34,788 nt of DNA, from positions 1 through 34,788 of IMG/VR virus record IMGVR_UViG_3300021364_000083; one strand, written 5' to 3'. This DNA comes from a virus. The position numbers and the translations under genes are program-made. Position 1 is the first letter of the stretch. Every line of letters begins with the position of its first letter. The notes beneath the pieces are model-generated. The model was given only the letters and a program-made list of their open reading frames with translations, searched no databases and was not told the DNA's origin. Of the stretch, positions 6,157 to 13,638 are shown piece after piece.

Positions 6157-9143
6157 TGGCTCGTACTACTATTAATTCTCTTGGGGTCCCGGCGGGTACT
6201 ATTACTGCCGCGGACCTCACATTCCCTCTTACAGATTTTTCTTCTACTGGTATTGATGATAATGCCAGTTCGACCTCTCTTACAATTGATTCCTCTGGTA
6301 ATATCTCTGTTACCGGAACCGTAGATGGTCGCGACCTTGCTACAGACGGCACAAAGCTTGACGGCATTGAAGCAAATGCTGATGTAACAGATACCACAAA
6401 TGTAACTGCAGCGGGCGCTCTAATGGACTCAGAGCTCACAGACCTTGCAGGTGTAAAAGGCGTTACAATTTCAACACTTCAACCGAAACCTTCTGAAGGT
6501 GCTTTTGCAGATGGAGACAAAACTAAACTTGATGGTATCGCTACAGGTGCCGACGTAACCCCTTCTTGGGTCCCTTCAAGTGATCCCAACTATTTAACTA
6601 GCTACACAGAAGTTGATACCTTAAACTCTGTTACCGGTAGAGGATCTACTACAACTAATGCTGTTGGAACTGGTAAAATTACCGTTACTACTTCTCAGCA
6701 AAACGGGCTAGAGCTAGATGGCAGTCATTCAAATGGATCATATTTATACATTAATGGCCCCGTTGGAAATACATGGTTTGGACAAAATGGATCGGGTCTT
6801 GCAGCTATATGGTCGGACGGTAGCACTCAAGCTTTAACATTGGCTGCATCAACAGGTAATGCTACTTTTAGTGGTTCCGTCACTGCAACTGGAGCTAGCT
6901 TTACTGGCGATGTTTCAATTTCTACCACTTCCAACATACCCCTGATTTTAAAAGACAGTAATGCTACCGGTAATTCTGCGGAAATTTATATGGAGTACCA
7001 TGACCAAACTAATACTCGAGTCGGGTATGTTGGAATGGGTTCAGGTAGTAATGGGGATAATTATTTATTTGCTGCAAATGGAAGCCCTCATTTGTATAGT
7101 GGCAATAGTTCCGCTCCTAAATATAATAACAATACAATCTGGCACGCTGGCAACGACGGCTCTGGCTCTGGCTTAGATGCTGACCTGCTAGATGGACAGC
7201 AAGGCTCATATTACACCAGCTTAGCAAATGCCACGGGCGAATTTAGTACCATCTCAGCAACGAGCGCATCATCCAGAGATAAAATCAGAGTATACCCCAA
7301 CAGTAATTACGCTATTGGGATGCAAGACAACATCACGTATGGTCATCTAAACGATTGGGCCATGACCTTCCAGATGAATGATGACGCTCAATCTGATAGA
7401 GGATTTTGGTGGGGAGATGTAGGGCACGGCTTGGGTAACGGAGCAATGTCTCTTACAGTAAACGGTCGTGCCACAATCGCTAATAGCCTAAGCATTGGTC
7501 AAGGAGAAAGCATTACTGGTCCTTCCGCTGCCACTTTGTATGTAAATGGAGCTTCTACATTTACTAGTGTGCTAACTATTGACCATAACACCAGTAACAT
7601 GCTTCATATCAGGCCCACAAATGGAAGTCCTTGGGCAATTAATATTCAAAGAGACGATCTCGGCGCTTCAAGAGTATATACTCATAACTATAGCTCAGCA
7701 GGGTTGGGTTGGGTTTTTGAGCATATGCCTTATGACTATAATGGCGGAAGTCCTGGAAAGTTATGGGGGGCAACAAATGACGGCTCTGGTTCTGGCTTAG
7801 ACGCTGATACCGTAGATGGTATTCAAGGCGCTTCGTTCCTTAGAAGTGATGCTGATGATACTGTTAATGCTGGGGTCACATATACATGGAGTGCTACTAA
7901 TACAGAAGGTTTAATATTCCAAAATGCGTCATATACTGGAAATTATTTGTATATTGGTGGATGGTCAGGAACAAATAGTTCTGGTATTTCAAGAATAAGA
8001 AATTCTAATGCAAATCTTCATTTAGATTCTGGCTCGAACGGTAGTTTATATTTAAATCATTATTCTGGGGGTGCAGTCTACGCAAGACAAAACATAGTAT
8101 GGCACGGCGGTAATGACGGCTCTGGGTCTGGTCTTGATGCTGATACTCTTGATGGTATTCATAAATCCGGCATGTGGGCAAACATGGATGGAGCTGTTCG
8201 CACAAACTATACTTTAAAATTTCGAGCGCCTTCAAGTGCCTACGCAGGTATTCAATTTGATAGTCAAGCAAATACTTCAAATTATGCAGGGTTTTTTCTA
8301 CACTACGGAGGTACATCTACATCGGATGTGTACACGGCGGATGGAATTACTCTTGTTGCAGATAGAGGGTGGTTATCTCTTGCTCAAAGAACGACTTCTG
8401 GTAAAGGCGTTCGAATTATGTCAGGAACTACATCAACTGAGCGTTTAAAGATAACCACAGCAGGAGATATTCAGTTTGTAAATGGCAACAGTTTTACATA
8501 TGGTGGAAATACTATATGGCACGCCGGTAACGACGGCTCTGGTTCTGGATTAGATGCTGACACTGTAGATGGAGTACAAGCCGCTTCAATGGTACAACTC
8601 ACTGGTACGCAGTCAATTACCGGGATTAAATATTTTAACGGAAATAGAAACACAACTAGCTCCAATCCTCCGCTACAAGTATACGGAACAACCTCAGGTG
8701 CGATTATGTCATTCCACCGAGGTGGTTTTTACGCTGTCAACTTTGGTCTTGATAGTGATAATGTCATGCGTATAGGTGGCTGGTCTGCGCCAGCAAATAG
8801 GTGGCAGTTAGATATGTCTGGAAATATGACTGTGGCTGGCAACGTCACTGCCTACTCAGATATTCGATTTAAAGAAGCCATCGAGGTTATTCCAGACGCG
8901 CTATCAAAGGTGCAGCAGCTTCGAGGTGTAACATTTACTCGTAATGATGTCGAAGATTTAGAGAAACGACATACAGGAGTAATTGCTCAAGAACTAGAGG
9001 TTGTACTGCCAGAAGCAGTATCAGAAGATAATAATGGCATCAAAAATGTAGCTTATGGCAACATGGTAGGACTACTAATTGAAGCAATCAAGGAGCAACA
9101 AGCTCAAATCGAAGAACTCAAGGAGATAATTAAATGCCAGTAA
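6156..9143 (+). CDS. Tail fibre with C-terminal S74 self-cleaving chaperone
   Basis: This 995-residue protein is a long trimeric-type fibre. The N-terminal part carries repeats ending LDGIEANADVT and LDGIATGADVT, a common collar-like motif in aquatic phage fibres. The middle is beta-rich and contains four copies of an NDGSGSGLDAD..DG linker (about residues 328-347, 536-555, 647-667 and 787-806). The last roughly 95 residues match the Peptidase_S74 intramolecular chaperone of endosialidases: AYSDIRFKEAI, QQLRGVTFTRND, HTGVIAQELEVVLPEAV, VAYGNMVGLLIEAIKEQ and a terminal coil. The predicted self-cleavage is between Ser901 and Asp902, which would release a chaperone of about 94 residues. The next genes encode small fibre-associated proteins. 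Role: host receptor binding. Confidence 0.9.
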   Translation: MARTTINSLGVPAGTITAADLTFPLTDFSSTGIDDNASSTSLTIDSSGNISVTGTVDGRDLATDGTKLDGIEANADVTDTTNVTAAGALMDSELTDLAGVKGVTISTLQPKPSEGAFADGDKTKLDGIATGADVTPSWVPSSDPNYLTSYTEVDTLNSVTGRGSTTTNAVGTGKITVTTSQQNGLELDGSHSNGSYLYINGPVGNTWFGQNGSGLAAIWSDGSTQALTLAASTGNATFSGSVTATGASFTGDVSISTTSNIPLILKDSNATGNSAEIYMEYHDQTNTRVGYVGMGSGSNGDNYLFAANGSPHLYSGNSSAPKYNNNTIWHAGNDGSGSGLDADLLDGQQGSYYTSLANATGEFSTISATSASSRDKIRVYPNSNYAIGMQDNITYGHLNDWAMTFQMNDDAQSDRGFWWGDVGHGLGNGAMSLTVNGRATIANSLSIGQGESITGPSAATLYVNGASTFTSVLTIDHNTSNMLHIRPTNGSPWAINIQRDDLGASRVYTHNYSSAGLGWVFEHMPYDYNGGSPGKLWGATNDGSGSGLDADTVDGIQGASFLRSDADDTVNAGVTYTWSATNTEGLIFQNASYTGNYLYIGGWSGTNSSGISRIRNSNANLHLDSGSNGSLYLNHYSGGAVYARQNIVWHGGNDGSGSGLDADTLDGIHKSGMWANMDGAVRTNYTLKFRAPSSAYAGIQFDSQANTSNYAGFFLHYGGTSTSDVYTADGITLVADRGWLSLAQRTTSGKGVRIMSGTTSTERLKITTAGDIQFVNGNSFTYGGNTIWHAGNDGSGSGLDADTVDGVQAASMVQLTGTQSITGIKYFNGNRNTTSSNPPLQVYGTTSGAIMSFHRGGFYAVNFGLDSDNVMRIGGWSAPANRWQLDMSGNMTVAGNVTAYSDIRFKEAIEVIPDALSKVQQLRGVTFTRNDVEDLEKRHTGVIAQELEVVLPEAVSEDNNGIKNVAYGNMVGLLIEAIKEQQAQIEELKEIIKCQ
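7137..8573 (+). repeat. Four copies of a glycine-rich fibre linker
   Basis: A repeat of about 60 bases encoding (I/V)WHAGNDGSGSGLDAD and DG occurs at 7137-7196, 7761-7820, 8094-8156 and 8514-8573. The core GACGGCTCTGG is conserved at DNA level across the copies, while the flanking codons vary. The second copy is the most diverged at its start (LWGATNDGSGSG). The repeats divide the fibre shaft into blocks and could allow block loss or gain by recombination. Confidence 0.85.
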
Positions 9144-9376
9144 CATGGACTTATAGTGCACCATCAGCAGAGGAAACAGTTGTAAATGTTTCATTTACTG
9201 ATGGTACAATTACACATGAACGATCTGTAAATGCAGTATTTACAGATGGAAGCTATGATGCAACTGCAACAGAGACTCGCGTAGCAGAAGTAGGAGCAGG
9301 TGTAGAAAATAAAATTGCACTTGGAGTAATTACCGAAAGCAGCGGAGAGCCTGCACCTACTCCTCCAGCAGAGTAA
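9134..9376 (+). CDS. Small unknown protein between two fibre genes
   Basis: This 80-residue protein starts at ATG 9134, ten bases inside the fibre gene's 3' end. It is acidic and beta-like: two similar half-repeats (VVNVSFTDGTITHERSVNAV and VFTDGSYDATATETRV), then VAEVGAGVENKIALGVI and a Pro/Glu-rich tail. No signal or membrane span is present. Its placement directly after a fibre suggests a fibre-tip, capping or assembly role. I do not recognise the family. Confidence 0.65.
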   Translation: MPVTWTYSAPSAEETVVNVSFTDGTITHERSVNAVFTDGSYDATATETRVAEVGAGVENKIALGVITESSGEPAPTPPAE

Positions 9377-9379
9377 AAC

Positions 9380-9943
9380 ATGGCACTTCAAAGTAGCGGA
9401 GCAATTAGTCTCAATGAGATTCATATAGAAGCGGGAGGATCTTCAGGAACTCTTTGCACTATAAATGATTCTGATATTCGTGGACTAATTAGTAAAGGTT
9501 CAGGCGCTACCATGAGCTTTAACGAGTGGTATGGGGCTTCTGCGTGGGATTTGGTATTAAATGGCACAGGAACTTATTTTAGCGAATTTCATCAATATCC
9601 AGGTCTCTCCACAGGAGATCAATTAGTAACGCGAGCTACAGGCAATTCGTCATATCCATATATGGGAATAGTAAGAGAGCCCTCCAACGGAAATAATTAT
9701 TATTTTATGATTCAAAGTGTAAATGTGGCTTCGACTTTGAATTCATATAGTACCTTTCAGCAAAGCTACGATAACAGCACTTGGTACACTAGAACTATAT
9801 CTTCTTGGACTACTTACACGTATGGCACAGGACCTTATGGAAGTGGAGAAGTTATAACTTATGCAACTCCCAGCGGAGTTCCTGGAAGTGTGGGCTCTTA
9901 TACCCACCTCGCTAGTAACTCTTTGTACTATAGATGGACATAA
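9380..9943 (+). CDS. Second tail fibre or virion surface protein
   Basis: This 187-residue protein begins MALQSSGAISLNEIHIEAGG, followed by CTINDSDIRGLI and GATMSFNEWYGAS. That opening module recurs in aquatic phage fibre and structural proteins, often as a particle-attachment region. The remainder is Tyr/Ser/Thr/Trp-rich, as in carbohydrate-binding beta domains (for example SYSTFQQSYDNSTWYTRT). No signal peptide or catalytic residues are evident. It lies between the S74 fibre group and a second assembly chaperone, which fits a receptor-binding role. The function is inferred from the conserved N-terminal motif and context. Confidence 0.7.
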   Translation: MALQSSGAISLNEIHIEAGGSSGTLCTINDSDIRGLISKGSGATMSFNEWYGASAWDLVLNGTGTYFSEFHQYPGLSTGDQLVTRATGNSSYPYMGIVREPSNGNNYYFMIQSVNVASTLNSYSTFQQSYDNSTWYTRTISSWTTYTYGTGPYGSGEVITYATPSGVPGSVGSYTHLASNSLYYRWT

Positions 9944-9945
9944 TT

Positions 9946-10410
9946 ATGAATTATTCTTATGAAATTTTAAAAATTGAACCCCGACACAAGTTTTTAAGTG
10001 TTCGTTATTTTGCAGAAGGAAAGGATAATTATTTTAAAAATTTTAATCCTGAAGATTTTTCCGACACTGCAATTACTACAATGATTGAAAAGTTTTTTCA
10101 TATTGTAAAACAGCACTGGGACTATCAAGCTTCCATAGATGAGACTGCGACTACTTTAGAAGTTGGAAATACTACAGAGGCTGTATATGATGAAGCAGCA
10201 GTTTTAGCGGCAGCTCAGCCTCCAGCGGAAGATCTCCCAATGCTAGTAAGACTAGACAGAGATTACAGACTACAACAAACAGACTGGATGATGTTTTCAG
10301 ATACAGCAACTCCCAGTCAAGCATGGCTAGATTATCGGCAGGCACTTCGGGATGTGCCAAGCCAAGCTGGGTTTCCTGATAATATCACTTGGCACACAAA
10401 ACCGGAGTAA
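9946..10410 (+). CDS. Phage tail assembly chaperone-like protein (copy 2)
   Basis: The last 50 residues repeat the signature seen in the gene at 4962: RLDRDYRLQQTDWMMFSD, then AWLDYRQALRDVP, and a terminal NITWHTKP. This is the Phage_tail_APC-like pattern (TDW..., W..YR.ALRDVP). The N-terminal 100 residues are unrelated to copy 1, which is expected if that part recognises a different fibre. I chose ATG 9946 (154 residues). An in-frame ATG at 9934 would add four residues and overlap the previous gene. It follows the second fibre module, suggesting one dedicated chaperone per module. Confidence 0.75.
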   Translation: MNYSYEILKIEPRHKFLSVRYFAEGKDNYFKNFNPEDFSDTAITTMIEKFFHIVKQHWDYQASIDETATTLEVGNTTEAVYDEAAVLAAAQPPAEDLPMLVRLDRDYRLQQTDWMMFSDTATPSQAWLDYRQALRDVPSQAGFPDNITWHTKPE

Positions 10411-10412
10411 CC

Positions 10413-10613
10413 ATGGAATTTAAATTTCGAAGAGGTAATATCTTTAAAATTGAAAATGGGGTAAGTACTCAAATTACCCGAGAAGAGTATGAAGCTCTTA
10501 AAGGCAAAGAGAATGGCAGCTCGGAAGCGAAGGTCAGTAAAGAAGAAGAGACCAGTACCGACGAACAAGAAATTGTACGCGAGAGTGAAAGCGGAAGCGA
10601 AGAGGAAATTTAA
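10413..10613 (+). CDS. Small protein with basic head and acidic tail
   Basis: ATG 10413 opens a 66-codon frame. A GGAG at 10404-10407 gives a ribosome site at normal distance, so this start is preferred over the TTG at 10389. Residues 1-33 look like a small folded domain (MEFKFRRGNIFKIENG, then ITREEYEALKG). Residues about 34-66 are almost only Glu, Ser, Lys and Thr, and end SESGSEEEI. That acidic tail is encoded in the stretch that also encodes the start of the next gene in another frame. It could be a small virion or regulatory protein. No family is recognised. Confidence 0.55.
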   Translation: MEFKFRRGNIFKIENGVSTQITREEYEALKGKENGSSEAKVSKEEETSTDEQEIVRESESGSEEEI

Positions 10614-10698
10614 AGTATATCCTTCAGCTTACGCAAATGGGTGGCTTGTAAAAACTTACAAGGCACGAGGCGGTAAATACCGCATGGGGAGTAAGTAA
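10513..10698 (+). CDS. Small highly basic protein (61 aa)
   Basis: ATG 10513 gives 61 residues. An upstream in-frame ATG at 10489 would add eight. The protein starts MAARKRRSVKKKRP and continues with YARVKAEAKRKFKVYPSAYA and VKTYKARGGKYRMGSK. The KFKVYPSAYANGW..KTYK.RGGKYR pattern is one I recognise from many aquatic phage genomes, where it has no assigned function. The extreme Lys/Arg content suggests nucleic acid or membrane contact. The first 101 bases overlap the previous gene in a different frame. The stop overlaps the next ATG by one base. Confidence 0.75.
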   Translation: MAARKRRSVKKKRPVPTNKKLYARVKAEAKRKFKVYPSAYANGWLVKTYKARGGKYRMGSK

Positions 10699-10850
10699 TG
10701 CCGGGACATTATGGACATGGTAAAAAGCGTAGCAAGAAAAAGAAGGGCGGTAAAAAGAAGAAGTCTATGGGAGGGTTGACTGCAAAGCAGAAAAAACTTC
10801 CTCCAGCACTTCGTGCAGCAATTATGAAAAAGAAGCGCAGGAAAAAGTAA
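10698..10850 (+). CDS. Tiny highly basic protein (50 aa)
   Basis: A 50-codon frame from ATG 10698 (TAATG overlap with the upstream stop) to TAA 10848-10850. The next ATG follows immediately at 10851. It begins MPGHYGHGKKRSKKKKGG, has a short central segment (MGGLTAKQKKLPPALRAAIM), and ends KKKRRKK. The central LT.KQKKLP.ALR.AI motif is familiar from similar small phage proteins of unknown role. Nearly half the residues are Lys or Arg. Precise packing between two other small genes and the coding-like central motif argue that it is real. Confidence 0.7.
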   Translation: MPGHYGHGKKRSKKKKGGKKKKSMGGLTAKQKKLPPALRAAIMKKKRRKK

Positions 10851-11144
10851 ATGGCACGCAAACCTAGAGGTGGCTTAACCAAATGGTTTAAGGAAAAGTG
10901 GGTAGATATCTCCCGTCCAAAGAAGGGCGGGGGGTATATGCCCTGTGGCCGAAAAACTTCTAAAAAAGGAAAGTATCCTAAATGTGTGCCTGCTTCGAAA
11001 GCTGCTCGTATGACAAAAGCGCAGAAAAGATCTGCCATTCGTCGTAAGAGAGCAGCAGGTAACCCAGGCGGCAAGCCGACTATGGTAAAAACCTTTACCA
11101 AGCGGAAAGCGAGAATGAGACGTGGCAGCAAAAAGAAAAGGTAA
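10851..11144 (+). CDS. Basic aquatic-phage protein with Cys pair
   Basis: This 97-residue protein has a conserved-looking core: LTKWFKEKWVDISRPKKGGG, then MPCGRK, YPKCVPASKAARMTKAQK and RRKRAAGNPGGKPTMVKTF. This arrangement recurs in many aquatic phage and bacterial small proteins (I associate it with a DUF6321-like family, from memory). Two cysteines (in PCGRK and PKCVP) with nearby basic residues could bind a metal, but this is unproven. The C-terminus is a dense Lys/Arg tail. It directly abuts the upstream gene and overlaps the next by 23 bases. The function is unknown. Confidence 0.75.
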   Translation: MARKPRGGLTKWFKEKWVDISRPKKGGGYMPCGRKTSKKGKYPKCVPASKAARMTKAQKRSAIRRKRAAGNPGGKPTMVKTFTKRKARMRRGSKKKR

Positions 11145-11427
11145 AAAGCGAGATCCTCGTTTAAAAAGAGCGGGAGTATCTGGATTTAATAAGCCAAAGA
11201 GGACTCCTGGACATCCAAAAAAGTCACATATTGTTGTGGCAAAAGTTGGAACAAAAGTAAAGACTATTCGATTTGGTCAGCAGGGAGCAAAAACTGCCGG
11301 TAAACCAAAGAAGGGAGAGTCTACAGCAATGAAGAAAAAGCGTGCGTCCTTTAAAGCTCGTCATCGCAGAAACATTGCAAAGGGCAAGATGTCGGCAGCA
11401 TACTGGGCTGACAAGGTGAAGTGGTAA
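11122..11427 (+). CDS. Basic aquatic-phage protein (101 aa)
   Basis: The frame starts with GTG at 11122, inside the previous gene. The nearest ATG upstream (11114) is out of frame. The product runs KRKGKKRDPRLKRAGVSGFN, KPKRTPGHPKKSHIVVAKVG, KVKTIRFGQQGAKTAG, KKKRASFKARHRRNIAKGKM and SAAYWADKVKW. The DPRLKRAGVSGFNKPKRTP and FKARH..NIAKGKMSAAYWA..VKW segments are strongly reminiscent of a widespread aquatic phage family without a known function. It has no membrane span and no cysteine. It is the last of four consecutive very basic proteins before the membrane protein genes. Confidence 0.75.
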   Translation: MAAKRKGKKRDPRLKRAGVSGFNKPKRTPGHPKKSHIVVAKVGTKVKTIRFGQQGAKTAGKPKKGESTAMKKKRASFKARHRRNIAKGKMSAAYWADKVKW

Positions 11428-11735
11428 TGAGTGATTTTCATCCAGCAGATGTAAATGGAGACGGTAAGGTAGATGACCAAGAGAAAGCAATGTACATGGA
11501 GTTCAAGCGCAAAGAACTCGAGGACGCTGACGCAATGCGAGATGCACAAAGAAATATGGCATGGTACGCTCTTGGTGGTATGCTGCTGTATCCCTTCGCT
11601 GTTGTTGGTGCTGATTTTGTTGGGCTAGATAAAGCCTCAAGTATTCTAGGAGACATGGCACCTACCTACTTTGTAGCGGTCGCAGGCTTGGTAGCAGCGT
11701 TCTTCGGCGCGCAGGCTTACCAAAAAGGGAAGTAA
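11427..11735 (+). CDS. EF-hand-like small membrane protein, possible holin
   Basis: I place the start at ATG 11427 (TAATG overlap) and not at the GTG six bases earlier; the product is 102 residues. The N-terminus contains DVNGDGKVDDQE (residues about 8-19), which follows the D-x-N/D-x-D-G calcium-binding loop. A charged helix (MEFKRKELEDADAMRDAQRN) follows. Two hydrophobic spans come after it: WYALGGMLLYPFAVVGADFV and PTYFVAVAGLVAAFFGAQAY. Two spans with a short charged tail suit a holin, but calcium-loop and helix plus spans also suits an uncharacterised membrane protein. Membrane location is well supported; the lysis role is a guess. Confidence 0.65.
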   Translation: MSDFHPADVNGDGKVDDQEKAMYMEFKRKELEDADAMRDAQRNMAWYALGGMLLYPFAVVGADFVGLDKASSILGDMAPTYFVAVAGLVAAFFGAQAYQKGK

Positions 11736-12302
11736 ATGGACTTTTTGTTAGATCTTGCAGTAAACTTCTGGCAGTGGACTATTGTAATCACTCTTATTCT
11801 TATTGGCTTTGTAGCAAGTATTTTTGATGGCCAAGGAGAAAGCAGGGTAGGATTCATGTATAAAGAAATGCCTCATATGAAGCCTCTTCCCATTGAGACA
11901 AAAGACAAAGGCTTTTGGAAAGCAATTTGGATGTGGCTCCTAGGCGTTCGTCAGTGGGAGATCTGTGATGACTTTCACTTTACATTGGGAGTAGATGAAT
12001 ATGTTATTCCGAAAGGTTTCCAATTTGATGGTGCATCAGTACCTAAGTTTCTTGCAATGTGGCTTTCACCCACTGGCGTCTTGCTTATGGGCGGGCTTGT
12101 TCACGATTATGGCTATAAGTACGCTACACTTATGAAAAAAGATGGTACAGATATTGGTAAAAAAGATCAAGCTTGGATGGATAAACTCTTTCGAGATATT
12201 TGTATTGAAGTAAATGGATTTAAACTGTTAAACTATTTAGCTTACTGGGCACTACGCCTGGGAGGTTTTGTAGCGTGGAATGGACATAGAAAAAACGATT
12301 AA
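11736..12302 (+). CDS. DUF1353-like protein with N-terminal membrane anchor
   Basis: This 188-residue protein has one hydrophobic span at residues about 8-29 (VNFWQWTIVITLILIGFVAS). The soluble part contains YVIPKGFQFDGASVPKF and GGLVHDYGYKYAT, the two hallmark segments of the DUF1353 family (IPKGF..D.ASVP and HDY.Y). DUF1353 proteins are common in tailed phages near lysis or packaging genes, but their function is not established. The conserved His-Asp suggests a possible catalytic or metal site. The start directly follows the preceding stop and it precedes the large terminase by 9 bases. Confidence 0.75.
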   Translation: MDFLLDLAVNFWQWTIVITLILIGFVASIFDGQGESRVGFMYKEMPHMKPLPIETKDKGFWKAIWMWLLGVRQWEICDDFHFTLGVDEYVIPKGFQFDGASVPKFLAMWLSPTGVLLMGGLVHDYGYKYATLMKKDGTDIGKKDQAWMDKLFRDICIEVNGFKLLNYLAYWALRLGGFVAWNGHRKND

Positions 12303-12311
12303 GAAGGTAAC

Positions 12312-13616
12312 ATGGCAGTAGAAATAAGTAGAAGAGATTTAATCTCCGAGCACATTGTCGATTTTCAATCTGAGACGAGGTTTCTCAAACTTCCAGTAGA
12401 TCCCTATCTAGGGCTACTCGGCGTTACACCTCTTCCGTCTCAAATGGCGATCATAAATGCGATCAATAACAATAAATACCGTTTTGTCACAGCAGCAATT
12501 TCGCGACGTCAAGGCAAAACGTATATCGCAAATATAATTGGGCAGCTAGTATCGCTAGTTCCCGGTTCACACATATTAATTATGTCTCCGAACTACGCCT
12601 TGTCTCAGATTTCTTTCGACCTTCAGCGACAACTTATCAAACATTTTGACTTAGAGGTTGCAAAGGATAATGCGAAAGATAAAGTAATTGAGTTGACTAA
12701 CGGTTCCACCATTCGGATGGGATCCATCAATCAGGTGGATTCTTGTGTAGGCAGAAGTTACGATCTTATTATATTTGACGAAGCAGCGTTGGCAGATGGA
12801 AAAGAAGCTTTCAATGTTGCACTACGTCCTACACTTGATAAAGATAATTCAAAAGCACTTTTTATTTCTACTCCTCGAGGAAAGAATAACTGGTTTGCAG
12901 AGTTTTTTAATAGGGGGTTTACAGATGAATTTCCAGAATGGGCTTCGATACGAGCAACTTATAAGGATAATCCTCGCATGTCTGAAAGCGATGTTACGGA
13001 AGCTCGAAAAAGTATGTCCGAAGCCGAATTCAAACAAGAATACGAAGCCGATTTTAATACCTATGAAGGACAGATTTGGAACTTTAACCACGAAGAGTGC
13101 ATTGAGAACTTGGAAGAATTCGAAACTTCAAACATGGATATATTCGCTGGGCTTGATGTGGGGTATAGAGATCCCACTGCCTTTTGCGTTTTGGCATACG
13201 ACTGGGACGAAGAAAAGTACTATTTACTCGATGAATACTTAGATGCTGAAAAAACTACTGAACAACATGCGACAGAGATTCGTAGACTTATGGAAAAGTG
13301 GGATATTGATTATATCTTCATTGATTCAGCGGCTCAGCAAACTCGATTTGACTTTGCTCAGAACTTTGATATTACTACCACAAATGCCAAAAAGTCTGTA
13401 CTTGACGGTATTGCTCATGTGGCTGCTATTGTTGACAATGATAAATTGGTCGTAGATCAGAGGTGTAAAGAAAGTCTTTCTGCACTCGACCAATATCAAT
13501 GGGATCCGAATCCAAACTTAGCAAGAGAAAAACCGAAACACAATATGGCATCACATATGGCAGATGCTATACGATACGCACTATATTCATTTGAAACTTC
13601 CTCTACAGGCTTCTGA
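12312..13616 (+). CDS. terL: Terminase large subunit
   Basis: This 434-residue packaging motor protein contains both expected domains. In the ATPase half: a Walker A-like SRRQGKT (residues 64-70), Walker B DLIIFDEA (151-158, with Asp156/Glu157), and a coupling-like STPRG (186-190). In the C-terminal RNase H-like nuclease: Asp282 in GLDVGYRDPTAF, Asp338 in FIDSAA and Asp418 in MADAIRYAL are the likely metal-binding acids. It cuts concatemers and pumps DNA through the portal. A ribosome site (AAGAAGG) precedes ATG 12312. Length is normal for short large terminases. It is followed by a promoter and an HNH gene. Confidence 0.93.
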   Translation: MAVEISRRDLISEHIVDFQSETRFLKLPVDPYLGLLGVTPLPSQMAIINAINNNKYRFVTAAISRRQGKTYIANIIGQLVSLVPGSHILIMSPNYALSQISFDLQRQLIKHFDLEVAKDNAKDKVIELTNGSTIRMGSINQVDSCVGRSYDLIIFDEAALADGKEAFNVALRPTLDKDNSKALFISTPRGKNNWFAEFFNRGFTDEFPEWASIRATYKDNPRMSESDVTEARKSMSEAEFKQEYEADFNTYEGQIWNFNHEECIENLEEFETSNMDIFAGLDVGYRDPTAFCVLAYDWDEEKYYLLDEYLDAEKTTEQHATEIRRLMEKWDIDYIFIDSAAQQTRFDFAQNFDITTTNAKKSVLDGIAHVAAIVDNDKLVVDQRCKESLSALDQYQWDPNPNLAREKPKHNMASHMADAIRYALYSFETSSTGF

Positions 13617-13638
13617 AGGGACCACAGAAAAATAGTAG

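Noticed and set aside
10709-11131. Open frame of 140 codons on the - strand opposite the basic-protein genes
   Set aside because: Its Phe/Leu/Pro-rich text is the complement of Lys/Arg/Gly codons (AAG, AAA, CGT). The + strand genes are tightly packed and explain the region.
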